A stretch of 64,000 nucleotides of DNA from Duganella sp. CF402 (lineage in GTDB: Bacteria > Pseudomonadota > Gammaproteobacteria > Burkholderiales > Burkholderiaceae_D): positions 1 through 64,000 of the forward strand of contig NZ_FOBG01000003.1 of NCBI RefSeq assembly GCF_900109645.1, written 5' to 3'. Both the position numbers and the translations under genes were made by a program. Under the pieces are notes generated by a model, which saw only the letters and a program-made list of their open reading frames with translations, did no database searches and was not told where the DNA came from. Shown here piece by piece: positions 8,024-16,925 of this stretch (position 1 is the stretch's first letter; each line of letters opens with the position of its first letter).

Positions 8024-8587
8024 ATGCTGCTGATGATCGACAATTACGACTCCTTCACCTACAACATCGTGCAATACTTCGGCGAGCTGGGTGAAGACGT
8101 GCGCGTTTTCCGCAATGATGAAATCACCATCGCGGAGATCGAGGCGCTGAACCCGGACCACATCTGCATTTCGCCGGGGCCGAAAGATCCTGCGCAGGCA
8201 GGCATCTCTATCGCAGTGCTCAAGCACTTCGCCGGCAAGAAGCCGATTCTGGGCGTGTGCCTTGGCCACCAGGCCATTGGCGAAGCGTTCGGCGGCAAGG
8301 TCATTCGCGCCAAGCAGGTCATGCATGGCAAAACTTCTTTAATCGCGCATACGGGCGTGGGCGTCTTCAAGGACATCCCATCTCCCTTCACAGTGATCCG
8401 GTATCACTCGTTGGCCATCGAGCGTAGCTCGCTGCCGTCCTGCCTCGAAGTGACGGCATGGACCGACGACGGTGAAATCATGGGCGTGCGCCACAAGGAA
8501 TACGACATCGAGGGCGTGCAGTTCCACCCCGAGTCCATCCTGTCGGAACACGGCCACCAACTGTTGAAGAACTTCCTCGTACGCTGA
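8024..8587 (+). CDS. trpG: Anthranilate synthase component II (glutamine amidotransferase)
   Basis: Class I glutamine amidotransferase of 187 residues that supplies ammonia to TrpE. The catalytic triad is visible as Cys in GVCLGHQAIGE and His/Glu in VQFHPESI. The start is the ATG giving MLLMIDNYDSFTYN, the standard TrpG/PabA N-terminus. It lies 1 bp after the trpE stop, which implies translational coupling. In related bacteria one TrpG can also serve para-aminobenzoate synthase; whether this one does cannot be told here. Confidence 0.96.
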   Translation: MLLMIDNYDSFTYNIVQYFGELGEDVRVFRNDEITIAEIEALNPDHICISPGPKDPAQAGISIAVLKHFAGKKPILGVCLGHQAIGEAFGGKVIRAKQVMHGKTSLIAHTGVGVFKDIPSPFTVIRYHSLAIERSSLPSCLEVTAWTDDGEIMGVRHKEYDIEGVQFHPESILSEHGHQLLKNFLVR

Positions 8588-8604
8588 TTAAAGAAGGAAT
8601 AGCC

Positions 8605-9642
8605 ATGCCTATCACCCACCAAGAAGCACTGGTCCGCTGCATCGAACACCGCGAGATTTTCCACGACGAGATGCTGCACCTGTTCCGCCAGATTATGTCC
8701 GGCGAGATGTCCCCAACGATGGTCGCCGCCCTGACGATGGGCCTTCGCGTGAAAAAAGAAACCATCGGTGAAATCGCCGCCGCCGCAACCGTGATGCGCG
8801 AGTTCTCCACCAAGGTACCGATGGCCGACACCACCGGCCTGCTCGACATCGTCGGCACCGGCGGCGACGGCGCGCACACCTTCAATATCTCCACTACCGC
8901 GATGTTCGTGGCCGCTGCGGCGGGCGCGCGTGTGGCCAAGCACGGCGGCCGCAGCGTGTCGTCGTCGTCGGGCAGCGCGGACGTGATTGAATCGCTGGGC
9001 GCGAATATCAATCTGAAGCCGGAGCAGATTGCGCAATCGATCGCGCAGACCGGCATTGGCTTCATGTTCGCGCCGAACCACCACGCCGCCATGAAGCATG
9101 TGGCGCCGGTGCGCAAGGAACTGGGCGTGCGCTCGATCTTCAATATTCTCGGGCCGCTGACCAATCCGGCCGGCGCGCCGAATATTTTGATGGGTGTATT
9201 CCACGCCGACTTGGTTGGTATTCAAGTGCGCGTGTTGCAGCGCTTGGGCGCTCAGCATGCCATCGTGGTGTACGGCAAAGACAATATGGACGAGGTGTCG
9301 CTGGGCGCATCGACGATGGTCGGTGAGCTGATTAACGGCGAGATCCGCGAGTATGAAATCCACCCGGAAGATTTCGGCATGTCGATGATCGCCAGCCGCA
9401 ATCTGAAGGTGGCCGATGCGACCGAATCCAAGCAGCGCATGATGGAAGCGCTGCGCGGCGAAGCCGGTCCGGCCTACGATATCGTCTCGCTCAACGCCGG
9501 CACTGCGCTGTACGCGGCCGGCGTGGCCAGCTCGATCGAAGATGGCCTGAAGCGCGCACGCGAGGCGATTCACTCCGGCGCGGCACTGCGCAAGATCGAT
9601 CAATTCGTCGAAGTCACGCAAACGCTCGGCCGAGGTAACTGA
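8605..9642 (+). CDS. trpD: Anthranilate phosphoribosyltransferase
   Basis: Transfers phosphoribosyl from PRPP to anthranilate, the second step of the Trp branch. The 345-residue protein has a helical N-terminal domain and the PRPP-binding loop IVGTGGDGAHTFNIS. The AKHGGRSVSSSSGSADV stretch binds anthranilate and PRPP, and the family block FMFAPNHHAAMKHVAPVRKELG is present. A ribosome-binding site AGAAGGAA precedes the ATG. Only 2 bp separate it from the exporter gene that follows. Confidence 0.96.
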   Translation: MPITHQEALVRCIEHREIFHDEMLHLFRQIMSGEMSPTMVAALTMGLRVKKETIGEIAAAATVMREFSTKVPMADTTGLLDIVGTGGDGAHTFNISTTAMFVAAAAGARVAKHGGRSVSSSSGSADVIESLGANINLKPEQIAQSIAQTGIGFMFAPNHHAAMKHVAPVRKELGVRSIFNILGPLTNPAGAPNILMGVFHADLVGIQVRVLQRLGAQHAIVVYGKDNMDEVSLGASTMVGELINGEIREYEIHPEDFGMSMIASRNLKVADATESKQRMMEALRGEAGPAYDIVSLNAGTALYAAGVASSIEDGLKRAREAIHSGAALRKIDQFVEVTQTLGRGN

Positions 9643-9644
9643 CC

Positions 9645-10283
9645 ATGTTCGGCATCCATGACCTGACGCTGTTCATCATCTCGGGCCTGCTGCTGAACAT
9701 CATGCCCGGACCGGACAACCTGCTCATCATGACGCGCAGCGCCGCGCAGGGCTGGCGTGCCGGTTCAGCCGCTGCGCTGGGCATCGGTACCGGCACGATG
9801 GTGCATGTGCTGGCGGCGGCACTGGGCTTGTCGGCCGTGCTGTCCACCTCCGCCGCCGCCTTCACGGTGGTGAAGTGGGTCGGTGCGGCCTACATCGTCT
9901 ACATGGGCATCGGCATGCTGCGCGCCAAGCTGCGCGGCGAAGAAGTGGCGGAAGCGCCAGCTGTGCAGCCGCTCGCATGGCGCAAGATCTACCTGCAGGG
10001 CTTGCTGACCAACGTGCTGAATCCTAAGGTGGCTTTGTTCTTCCTCGCGTTTGTGCCGCAGTTTATCCATACCGATTCCAGCAACAAGCCACTGGCTTTT
10101 ATCATTCTGGGCGCGATCTTCAATTTCAACGGCATGCTGTATTGCCACGGCCTTGCCTTGTTCACCGCCTTCGCCAGCGCGCGCCTGAACATCAAGCCGC
10201 TGGTGTCGCTGTGGCTGAACCGCACGATGGGCGGCCTGTTCCTGGCCCTCGGCGTGCGCCTTGCACTCTCGGAGCAAAACTAA
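9645..10283 (+). CDS. LysE/RhtB-family amino-acid exporter
   Basis: Inner-membrane exporter of 212 residues with about six hydrophobic helices. The family N-terminus LLLNIMPGPDNLLIMTRSAAQGWRAG and the TNVLNPKVALFFLAF block in the middle are typical of LysE/RhtB permeases, which export excess amino acids. It lies between trpD and trpC with 2 bp gaps on both sides, so it is certainly co-transcribed. This context suggests export of tryptophan, anthranilate or a related compound, but that is inference. Confidence 0.92.
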   Translation: MFGIHDLTLFIISGLLLNIMPGPDNLLIMTRSAAQGWRAGSAAALGIGTGTMVHVLAAALGLSAVLSTSAAAFTVVKWVGAAYIVYMGIGMLRAKLRGEEVAEAPAVQPLAWRKIYLQGLLTNVLNPKVALFFLAFVPQFIHTDSSNKPLAFIILGAIFNFNGMLYCHGLALFTAFASARLNIKPLVSLWLNRTMGGLFLALGVRLALSEQN

Positions 10284-10285
10284 TC

Positions 10286-11086
10286 ATGTCTGACATTCTG
10301 AACAAAATCCTCGCGGTGAAAGCCGATGAAGTGGCCGCCGCAAAAAAACACCGCAGCTTCGTCAGCCTGCGCGACGAGGTGGAATCCAACACCGAACTGC
10401 GCGCCGGCCTGCGCGGCTTCGAGGCCAGCCTGCGCGCCAAAATCGACGCCGGCAAGCCGGGCGTCATCACCGAAATCAAGAAAGCATCGCCATCGAAAGG
10501 CGTGATCCGCGGCGACTTCCGCCCGGCGGAAATCGCCGCCACCTACGAGGCCAATGGCGCGGCGTGCCTGTCGGTGCTGACCGATGAACAGTTCTTCCAA
10601 GGTTCGGTAGCCTACCTGCAGCAAGCACGCGGCGCCTGCTCGCTGCCGGTGCTGCGCAAGGACTTCATGATCGACATTTACCAGATCTACGAAGCGCGCG
10701 CGATGGGCGCCGATGCGATTTTGCTGATCGTCTCCGCGCTGGACCACGGCCTGATGGCGGAAATGGAAGCCGTAGCCCACGAACTGGGCATGGACGTGCT
10801 GGTGGAAACCCACGACGGCGACGAGCTCACCGCCGCCCTCAAGCTGAAAACCCGCCTGCTGGGCGTGAACAACCGCAACCTGCGCACGTTCGAGGTGTCG
10901 CTGCAGAACACCCTCGGCCTGCTGGACCGCATGCCGCCGGAAAAAATGGTCATCACCGAATCCGGCATCCTGACCCCGGCCGACGTCAAAACCATGCGCG
11001 ACGCGAATGTCCACGCCTTCCTGGTCGGCGAAGCGTTTATGCGCGCGCCTGACCCTGGCGCCGAATTGGCTCGCCTGTTCGGCTGA
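10286..11086 (+). CDS. trpC: Indole-3-glycerol phosphate synthase
   Basis: TIM-barrel enzyme of 266 residues that closes the indole ring, giving indole-3-glycerol phosphate. Motifs: VITEIKKASPSKGVIRGDF (catalytic Lys/Glu), LSVLTDEQFFQGS, VLRKDFMIDIYQIYEAR, LLGVNNRNLRTFEV and ITESGI. The start ATG lies 2 bp after the exporter stop. It is a stand-alone TrpC, not fused to TrpF. The last 50 bp overlap the 3' end of the GGDEF gene on the other strand. No terminator is visible beyond the stop. Confidence 0.96.
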   Translation: MSDILNKILAVKADEVAAAKKHRSFVSLRDEVESNTELRAGLRGFEASLRAKIDAGKPGVITEIKKASPSKGVIRGDFRPAEIAATYEANGAACLSVLTDEQFFQGSVAYLQQARGACSLPVLRKDFMIDIYQIYEARAMGADAILLIVSALDHGLMAEMEAVAHELGMDVLVETHDGDELTAALKLKTRLLGVNNRNLRTFEVSLQNTLGLLDRMPPEKMVITESGILTPADVKTMRDANVHAFLVGEAFMRAPDPGAELARLFG

Positions 11087-12233
11087 GCACCGCCTCCGGC
11101 GCGATCTCGTAACGGTCGCGCCCTCTTTCCTTAGCGCAATACAACGCCTTGTCGGCGCGGACCAGAATGCCATCCAGGCTTTCCTCCGCGCTGCTCTGGC
11201 ACGCCACGCCGACGCTGACGGTGTACGGCGGGATGTCCGGGCGCGGCGCGCGCAGCGCTTGCTGGATGCGTTCGGTGATGTGCAGCGCCCAATCCAGCCC
11301 GGTGGCCGGCAGCAGCACCACGAATTCCTCGCCGCCGAAGCGGGCCACGTGGTCGGAAGCGCGCAAGGCGCTGGAAATGACTTTTGCCACGTCCACTAAA
11401 ACCCGGTCGCCGACAGCATGGCCGTGACAGTCGTTAATCCGTTTAAAGTGATCAATATCGATATTCAGCATGGTCATGAATGTGCCTTCCCGGCGCATCA
11501 GGGCATGCTCTTTGGCGTAAATATCAGCGAACCCTCGACGGTTTAATACCTCGGTTAATGGATCCAGCGTAGAACGGCGTTCAAGAATGATTTGCAGTCG
11601 GCGCGTACAAACCGTCATAAAACCTACGGTCATCAGCAAAATCATGAAATGGCCGACCGCCAGGTATAAACTCTGGAACGCGCCCACGGTGGTTAAATCA
11701 ACATGATCTCCGCCGAATATAAATGCGATCACACCGCGCGTGAAAACCACCACGGTTTGAATCGACATTAAAATCAGGAAAAACCGTGAAGAAAAATGCG
11801 GTTCGCCATATTTCCTGATCAAAAATACCTGGCGAACATAAAATACCAATACCGAGAAAGAAAATACCGCGACGCGGGCGGCGAAATTCGGTTCGACAAT
11901 CCGCCAATATGCAATGCCCAGCGTTGTCACGACCAAGACCATCTGGAACAGGCGCCAGGACGGCGGTATCTCATACAGCTTTTCCGTGCCGATCAGCGTT
12001 AATCCCAGCCCGCAGGTTAATGCCGCATTCGCCGCCAGCGAGGTAAATGCCGAGGTTTCGCGCAGGGTGAAAAGCACGGCGCCGATGACCAGCAATACCA
12101 GGCCGATAGCCCATTCGCGCATGCCTTGAATCTCTTTGGGGAAGCTCAAATGGGCCGAGTACAGCACGACGCTCATGGCGCAGGCCATCAGCGTGGCCAT
12201 GAAAATAATAGTGGTAGGGTCGAGCAGAATCAC
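11037..12233 (-). CDS. Membrane-bound diguanylate cyclase (GGDEF)
   Basis: Makes cyclic di-GMP from two GTP. About six or seven hydrophobic helices occupy residues 1-190 (an unclassified membrane sensor). The GGDEF domain follows, with DPLTEVLNRRGF, the metal-binding DIDHFKRIND and the active site RFGGEEFVVLLP. An RASD motif five residues before the site matches the product-inhibition I-site. The start is uncertain: a GTG (12233) gives an N-terminus like relatives, while a TTG lies 33 bp upstream. The C-terminal coding region overlaps the trpC end by 50 bp antisense. Confidence 0.88.
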   Translation of the reverse strand: MILLDPTTIIFMATLMACAMSVVLYSAHLSFPKEIQGMREWAIGLVLLVIGAVLFTLRETSAFTSLAANAALTCGLGLTLIGTEKLYEIPPSWRLFQMVLVVTTLGIAYWRIVEPNFAARVAVFSFSVLVFYVRQVFLIRKYGEPHFSSRFFLILMSIQTVVVFTRGVIAFIFGGDHVDLTTVGAFQSLYLAVGHFMILLMTVGFMTVCTRRLQIILERRSTLDPLTEVLNRRGFADIYAKEHALMRREGTFMTMLNIDIDHFKRINDCHGHAVGDRVLVDVAKVISSALRASDHVARFGGEEFVVLLPATGLDWALHITERIQQALRAPRPDIPPYTVSVGVACQSSAEESLDGILVRADKALYCAKERGRDRYEIAPEAVLSRTGEPIRRQGQARA

Positions 12234-12286
12234 AGTACACGCCAGATTTGAGCTTTTACATGCCAAAAGTTAGCATAATTTCAGGG

Positions 12287-12318
12287 TAAAAAAAAGCCGC
12301 ATCAGAGGGATGCGGCTT
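12287..12318 (-). terminator. Intrinsic terminator after the M61 peptidase gene
   Basis: On the minus strand, AAGCCGCATC (12309-12318) and GATGCGGCTT (12294-12303) form a perfect 10-bp stem with a 5-nt loop. It is followed by a run of eight T (12288-12295, partly in the stem). It lies six bases after the M61 peptidase stop codon, so it ends that transcript before the GGDEF gene. Confidence 0.92.
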
Positions 12319-12323
12319 GAAAA

Positions 12324-14135
12324 TCAGCGACTTGCGCTCGGTCGTAGCGGTCCGGACCTCTTAACCGCCGATTCCAGCGTCAAAGTGACACCCGGTACGC
12401 GGTCGCCTTGCAGGACCAGATCGAAACTCATTAACTCGTCGCGACGGAAAGCCATCACCTGAATCGTGTCGCCGACGGCATAACGCGACAGCAGATTATC
12501 CAGATTGGTGGCCGTTACGCGCAGGCCGTCGACGGCAACCAGAATATCGCCCGCCGACAAACCAGCGCGGTGGGCGGCGCCGTTCTCATGGACGGCCGAC
12601 AGTTTGCAATCATTGCCATCACGGCCCAGATTCGCGTCGAAACTCGGCTTGGCCGATTTGCGTTCGTCGTTATATTTGACGCCGAATGGCGCCAGCAATT
12701 TAGCCAGCGGTAAATCTTCGGTACCACGAATATATTTATCGAAGAAGGGTTTAAAGCGCCCGCCGCTGATTTCATCGAACAATGCTTCGGCTTCAGCCGG
12801 AGTAACGCCACGGCCAGCGCCATGATAAAAGTCGCGGCCATAACGCTGCCACAATGCGCGCATCACATCGTCCAGCGACTTCTTGCCACCAGTTTTGGCG
12901 CGGATACTCAAATCCAGCGCCAAACCAATTAAAGAGCCTTTGGTGTAATAACTGACGATGGAATTCGGCGCATTTTCATCCTGGCGATAATATTTACCCC
13001 AGGCGTCGAAACTCGAATCGGCTACGCTTTGTTTAGTGCGTCCGCTACCGCGTAATACGCTGCCCACGGTTTTACCCAGCAATTTAAAATACGCCGGCTC
13101 GGCGATAAGTCCGGCGCGCACCAGCATTAAATCGTCGTAGTAACTGGTGAAACCTTCAAACAACCACAACAGCGGCGAATAATTTTCAACTTGGAGGTTA
13201 TACGGCGCAAATACGGCGGGCTTGATGCGCTTCACATTCCAGGTGTGGAAATACTCGTGGCTGCACAGGCCGAGATATTGCAGGTAGCCGTCGCTGACTT
13301 CCTTGCCCTTGTTCGAGGTGGTCGGCAGGTCGTTGCGATTGCAGATCAGCGCGGTCGAAGCGCGATGCTCCAGCCCGCCGTAGCCGTCGCCCACCGCCAT
13401 CGTCATGAACACGTAGCGGTCCATCGGTGCCTTTTTGGTCTTCGGCTCGAAGAAGGCGATCTGGGTTTCGCAGATTTTTTTCAGGTCGGCGGACAGGCGC
13501 GCCAGGTCCAGATTCGGCACGCGGCCGGTGATGACGATGTCGTGCGGGACGCCGTGCGCCTTGAAGGTGGCCAGCGCAAAGTCGCCCAGCTCCACCGGGT
13601 GGTCGATCAGCTCATCGTAGTTGGAGGCGATGTAAGTGCCAAAACCATAACGTTTCGCTTTCAGCTGCGGCAGCGAAGTGGCCACGCGCCAGTCTTGCGC
13701 CGCCTCGTCCTGCGGACGCTGGATGTCGACCACGTGCGGTTGCTCTTCCTGTCCCAGCACGCGCAGGAACACGCTGGTGCCGTTGAAGAAGCCGTGGGTC
13801 TGGTCCAGATGCGCGGCGCGTACCGACAGATCCCAGGCGTAGATTTCGTAATGCACGGTCAGCGGCGCGCGGCGGTCGGCCAGCGGCGCGGCCTGCCACG
13901 AGTGCTTATCCAGCTTGGTCAGCTCGACCGGCTCGCCCTTCGATTCGGCGCGGATGCGCACAATATTGCGAGAAAACTCACGAATCATGTAGCTGCCGGG
14001 GATCCACGCGGGCAACGCGAAAATCTGGCCGCCTTCGGCCGGCGCGCTCACCGTCACCGAAACGTGGAACAAGTGCGCGGCCAGATCATGGCCGACGATG
14101 GTATAGGCGATAGCCGATTGGTTTTTTTTCATCAT
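12324..14135 (-). CDS. M61 family metallopeptidase with PDZ domain
   Basis: Glycyl-aminopeptidase-type protein of 603 residues. The M61 N-terminal beta domain contains the FALPAWIPGSYMIREFSR signature. The catalytic part has the zinc motif HEYFHTWNVKRIKP and, downstream, the Glu ligand in LWLFEGFTSYYDDL. A C-terminal PDZ domain at about residues 505-590 shows HRAGLSAGDILVAVDGLRV and may bind peptide ends. No signal peptide is visible, so it is probably cytoplasmic. Its start overlaps the stop of the upstream MocA-like gene by 4 bp (ATGA), so the two are coupled. Confidence 0.9.
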   Translation of the reverse strand: MMKKNQSAIAYTIVGHDLAAHLFHVSVTVSAPAEGGQIFALPAWIPGSYMIREFSRNIVRIRAESKGEPVELTKLDKHSWQAAPLADRRAPLTVHYEIYAWDLSVRAAHLDQTHGFFNGTSVFLRVLGQEEQPHVVDIQRPQDEAAQDWRVATSLPQLKAKRYGFGTYIASNYDELIDHPVELGDFALATFKAHGVPHDIVITGRVPNLDLARLSADLKKICETQIAFFEPKTKKAPMDRYVFMTMAVGDGYGGLEHRASTALICNRNDLPTTSNKGKEVSDGYLQYLGLCSHEYFHTWNVKRIKPAVFAPYNLQVENYSPLLWLFEGFTSYYDDLMLVRAGLIAEPAYFKLLGKTVGSVLRGSGRTKQSVADSSFDAWGKYYRQDENAPNSIVSYYTKGSLIGLALDLSIRAKTGGKKSLDDVMRALWQRYGRDFYHGAGRGVTPAEAEALFDEISGGRFKPFFDKYIRGTEDLPLAKLLAPFGVKYNDERKSAKPSFDANLGRDGNDCKLSAVHENGAAHRAGLSAGDILVAVDGLRVTATNLDNLLSRYAVGDTIQVMAFRRDELMSFDLVLQGDRVPGVTLTLESAVKRSGPLRPSASR

Positions 14136-14698
14136 AGATCCTGTTTTGTGTCGATGTCGCGCACTACGCCTTCGTCATCGACCACCACGTCGCTGACCGC
14201 GTGGCTTTTTAAAATTGCGCGCGCACCCTGGTCGCCTTCCAGCGCCAGCAGCAACGGCAGGTGATATGCACTAAAGGCGACCGGATTGCCGCGCCGTCCT
14301 TCAAAAACGGGTGCCGCGATACGCGCGCCACGCTCGATTGTAGCAACCAGAGCGCGCATGGTGTCGGGACGGACGTGCGGCATGTCGCCCAGCCCTATCA
14401 GCCAGCCTTCGGCGCCCTTGGTATGTTCAATCGCAGTGGTGAGGGATTCGGCCATGCCCATGTCGGCGGTGGCGCAGACGCGCACTTCGCAACCGAGGCG
14501 GCCCAGCAGCGCGGCGACCTTGTCGTCGCCTTCGCGCACCACCGCGATTACGCGTGGCAGCACGGCCAGCATGTTCTTTGCGCTGGCGGCGACGACGATT
14601 TCGCCGTCGGCCATTTGTTGGAGCAGTTTGTTTTCCACGCCGGACGGGTCGAAACGTCGACCGCGTCCGGCGGCCAGCAGGATGCCGGTTAAAGCCAT
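14132..14698 (-). CDS. MocA-like molybdenum cofactor nucleotidyltransferase
   Basis: NTP-transferase of 188 residues in the MobA/MocA family. The nucleotide-binding start LLAAGRGRRF and the GLGDMPHVRPDTM metal/product block are present, as are the GRRGNPVAF and GDQGAR motifs. MocA proteins convert molybdopterin to its cytosine dinucleotide form, which xanthine-dehydrogenase-type enzymes need. Its position directly downstream of a molybdo-hydroxylase large subunit (1 bp overlap) supports that role. Its stop overlaps the M61 peptidase start by 4 bp. Confidence 0.85.
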   Translation of the reverse strand: MALTGILLAAGRGRRFDPSGVENKLLQQMADGEIVVAASAKNMLAVLPRVIAVVREGDDKVAALLGRLGCEVRVCATADMGMAESLTTAIEHTKGAEGWLIGLGDMPHVRPDTMRALVATIERGARIAAPVFEGRRGNPVAFSAYHLPLLLALEGDQGARAILKSHAVSDVVVDDEGVVRDIDTKQDL

Positions 14699-16914
14699 CA
14701 GGTGCTGGCCAGGTCGAACGGTAATTTGCGCAGGCGCTTGCCGGTCAACTTGAACAGCGCGTTGGCAAACGCCGGCGCCAGCGGCGGCAGGCCCGGTTCG
14801 CCCATGCCGGTTGGCGGATCGTTCGATGGCACGATATGCACCTCGATCTTCGGCATGTCGGTCATGCGCGCCACGGTGTAGTCGCTGAAGTTCTGCTGCT
14901 CCACCACGCCGTCCTTCAGCGTGATGGCGGCGCCCGGTAAGGTCATACCGAGCCCCATCAGCGCCGCGCCCTGGATCTGCGCCTCGATGGTCAATGGATT
15001 GACCGCCGTGTTGCAGTGAACGCCCGCCGTTACCTTGTGCAGTTTCGGCTGACCGTTCTTCACCGAGGCGACCACCACGTAGGCGATCACTGTGTTGAAC
15101 GATTCGTGCACTGCCACGCCGTATGCCTGGCCTTTAGGTAAAGCCTTCTTGCCATAGCCGGATTTGGCGACCGCCAGATCCAGCGCGGCGACGTGGCGCT
15201 TGCCCTTCTCGCCCATCAGCTTTTTGCGATAGGCCACCGGATCCATCTTGGCCGCGTGCGCGGCTTCGTCGATCAGGGTCTCCATCACAAAGGCGGTGTG
15301 GGTCGAGCCCACGGAACGCCACCACAGTACCGGCACATTGGTCTTGACCGAGTGCGCGCTCAGGTTGAGCGGCACTTCATACGGCTCTCCCATGCCTTCC
15401 ACCATCGTCGCATCAACGCCGTCCTTCACCATCATCGGCTCGAACGGCGTGCCGGTGACAATCGACTGGCCGACGATGACGTGGTTCCACGCCACGATCT
15501 CGCCCTTGGCATCAACGCCGATATCGGCGCGGTGCACGTGCGATGGGCGATAGTAGCCGCCCTTGATATCGTCCTCGCGGCTCCAGATCACCTTGATTGG
15601 CTCCTTGTGGCCAGCAGCCTGCCATACCTTGGCGATATTGACCGCTTCAACGAGGTAGTCGGAAGTCGGCACCGCACGACGGCCGAAACCACCGCCGGCC
15701 ATCATGGTGTTCAGCACCACCTGCTCCGGCTTCAGGCCAGCGGTGGCGGCAATCGCGCCTTGATCCACGGTCTGGAATTGCGAACCGGCCCACACAGTGC
15801 AGCCATCCTTGCGCAGGTCGACCACGCAGTTCAGCGGCTCCATCGGCGCGTGCGCCAGGTACGGGAATTCGTAGACGGCGGAGATTTTCTTCGCCGCGCC
15901 GGCCAGCTTGGAGGTATCGGCCTTGCGCACGGGATTGCCCGGCTTTTGCGACAGCGCCTTGTACTCGGCCAGCTGCTTGTCGCTGCTGACCTTCTCCACG
16001 CCGCTGGTGTCCCAGTCGATGGCCAGCGCTTCGCGGCCCGACTTGGCCGGCCAGTAGCCATCAGCGATGACCACCACGCCGCTGCCGCCGCGATCCGTTT
16101 TCACTTCCAGCACATCGATCACGCCTTTGATAGCCTTGGCCTTGCTGGCATCGAACTTTGCGACCTTGGCGCCGAATACCGGCGGACGCGCCACCACGGC
16201 GACCTTGCTATCCGGCGCCTTGAAGTCCATACCAAATTGCTGCTTGCCGGTGGACTTGGCGCGCGCGTCGAGGCGCTTCACCGGCTTGCCGATGATGGTG
16301 AAATCTTTCGGGTCTTTCAGCTTGACGGTGGCAGGCACCGGCTGCTTCATGGCCGCATCGGCCAGCGAGCCGTAGGTCGCCTTCTGGCCTGCGGGGCCGA
16401 TCAGGGTACCCTTCACGGTCTTGATCTGGTCAGCCGGCACTTTCCACTGCTCGGCCGCCGCCGCGATCAGCATCAGGCGCGCCTTGGCGCCGATTTCGCG
16501 GTATTGAATAAACGAGTGGGCCACGCTGCCCGAGCCGCCGGTGATCTGGATGCCGAAAGCCGGATCCTTGTACTGCTCACCGGCCGGCGCCAGCGCGCCG
16601 TTCACCAGCGACCAATCGGCGTCCAGCTCTTCGGCGATCAGCATCGGCAGCGCGGTTTGCACGCCCTGTCCGAATTCCAGGCGGTTGACCTGCACCGTCA
16701 CGCGGTTATCCGGTGCGATGTGCAGGAAGGCGTTCGGTTCATAGGTTTTGGCCGGCGGCTGCTGCGCATTGGCGAAACGTCCGCCGCCCGGGACCACGAA
16801 GCCCAGCACAAAGCCACCACCGGCAACAGCACCGGCTTTCATGAAGCTGCGGCGCGAAATGCCGGACGCCGAAGCGCTGGCGATCATCCCTTGGTTAAGC
16901 CATTCGATACGCAT
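14698..16914 (-). CDS. Molybdopterin-binding aldehyde/xanthine oxidase family large subunit
   Basis: Isoquinoline 1-oxidoreductase beta (IorB)-like subunit, 738 residues. The N-terminus has a twin-arginine signal (SRRSFMK, then a hydrophobic stretch ending FANAQ), so the folded enzyme is exported to the periplasm. Cofactor motifs: LEFGQGVQTALPMLIAEEL, MMAGGGFGRRAVPTSDY and, near the C-terminus, MGEPGLPPLAPAFANAL with the catalytic Glu. It pairs with the 2Fe-2S subunit encoded just upstream. It oxidises an aldehyde or N-heterocycle by water-derived hydroxylation; the substrate is not predictable. Electrons may pass to a cytochrome c, but no such gene is adjacent. Confidence 0.92.
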   Translation of the reverse strand: MRIEWLNQGMIASASASGISRRSFMKAGAVAGGGFVLGFVVPGGGRFANAQQPPAKTYEPNAFLHIAPDNRVTVQVNRLEFGQGVQTALPMLIAEELDADWSLVNGALAPAGEQYKDPAFGIQITGGSGSVAHSFIQYREIGAKARLMLIAAAAEQWKVPADQIKTVKGTLIGPAGQKATYGSLADAAMKQPVPATVKLKDPKDFTIIGKPVKRLDARAKSTGKQQFGMDFKAPDSKVAVVARPPVFGAKVAKFDASKAKAIKGVIDVLEVKTDRGGSGVVVIADGYWPAKSGREALAIDWDTSGVEKVSSDKQLAEYKALSQKPGNPVRKADTSKLAGAAKKISAVYEFPYLAHAPMEPLNCVVDLRKDGCTVWAGSQFQTVDQGAIAATAGLKPEQVVLNTMMAGGGFGRRAVPTSDYLVEAVNIAKVWQAAGHKEPIKVIWSREDDIKGGYYRPSHVHRADIGVDAKGEIVAWNHVIVGQSIVTGTPFEPMMVKDGVDATMVEGMGEPYEVPLNLSAHSVKTNVPVLWWRSVGSTHTAFVMETLIDEAAHAAKMDPVAYRKKLMGEKGKRHVAALDLAVAKSGYGKKALPKGQAYGVAVHESFNTVIAYVVVASVKNGQPKLHKVTAGVHCNTAVNPLTIEAQIQGAALMGLGMTLPGAAITLKDGVVEQQNFSDYTVARMTDMPKIEVHIVPSNDPPTGMGEPGLPPLAPAFANALFKLTGKRLRKLPFDLAST

Positions 16915-16925
16915 AATGGTCTCCT

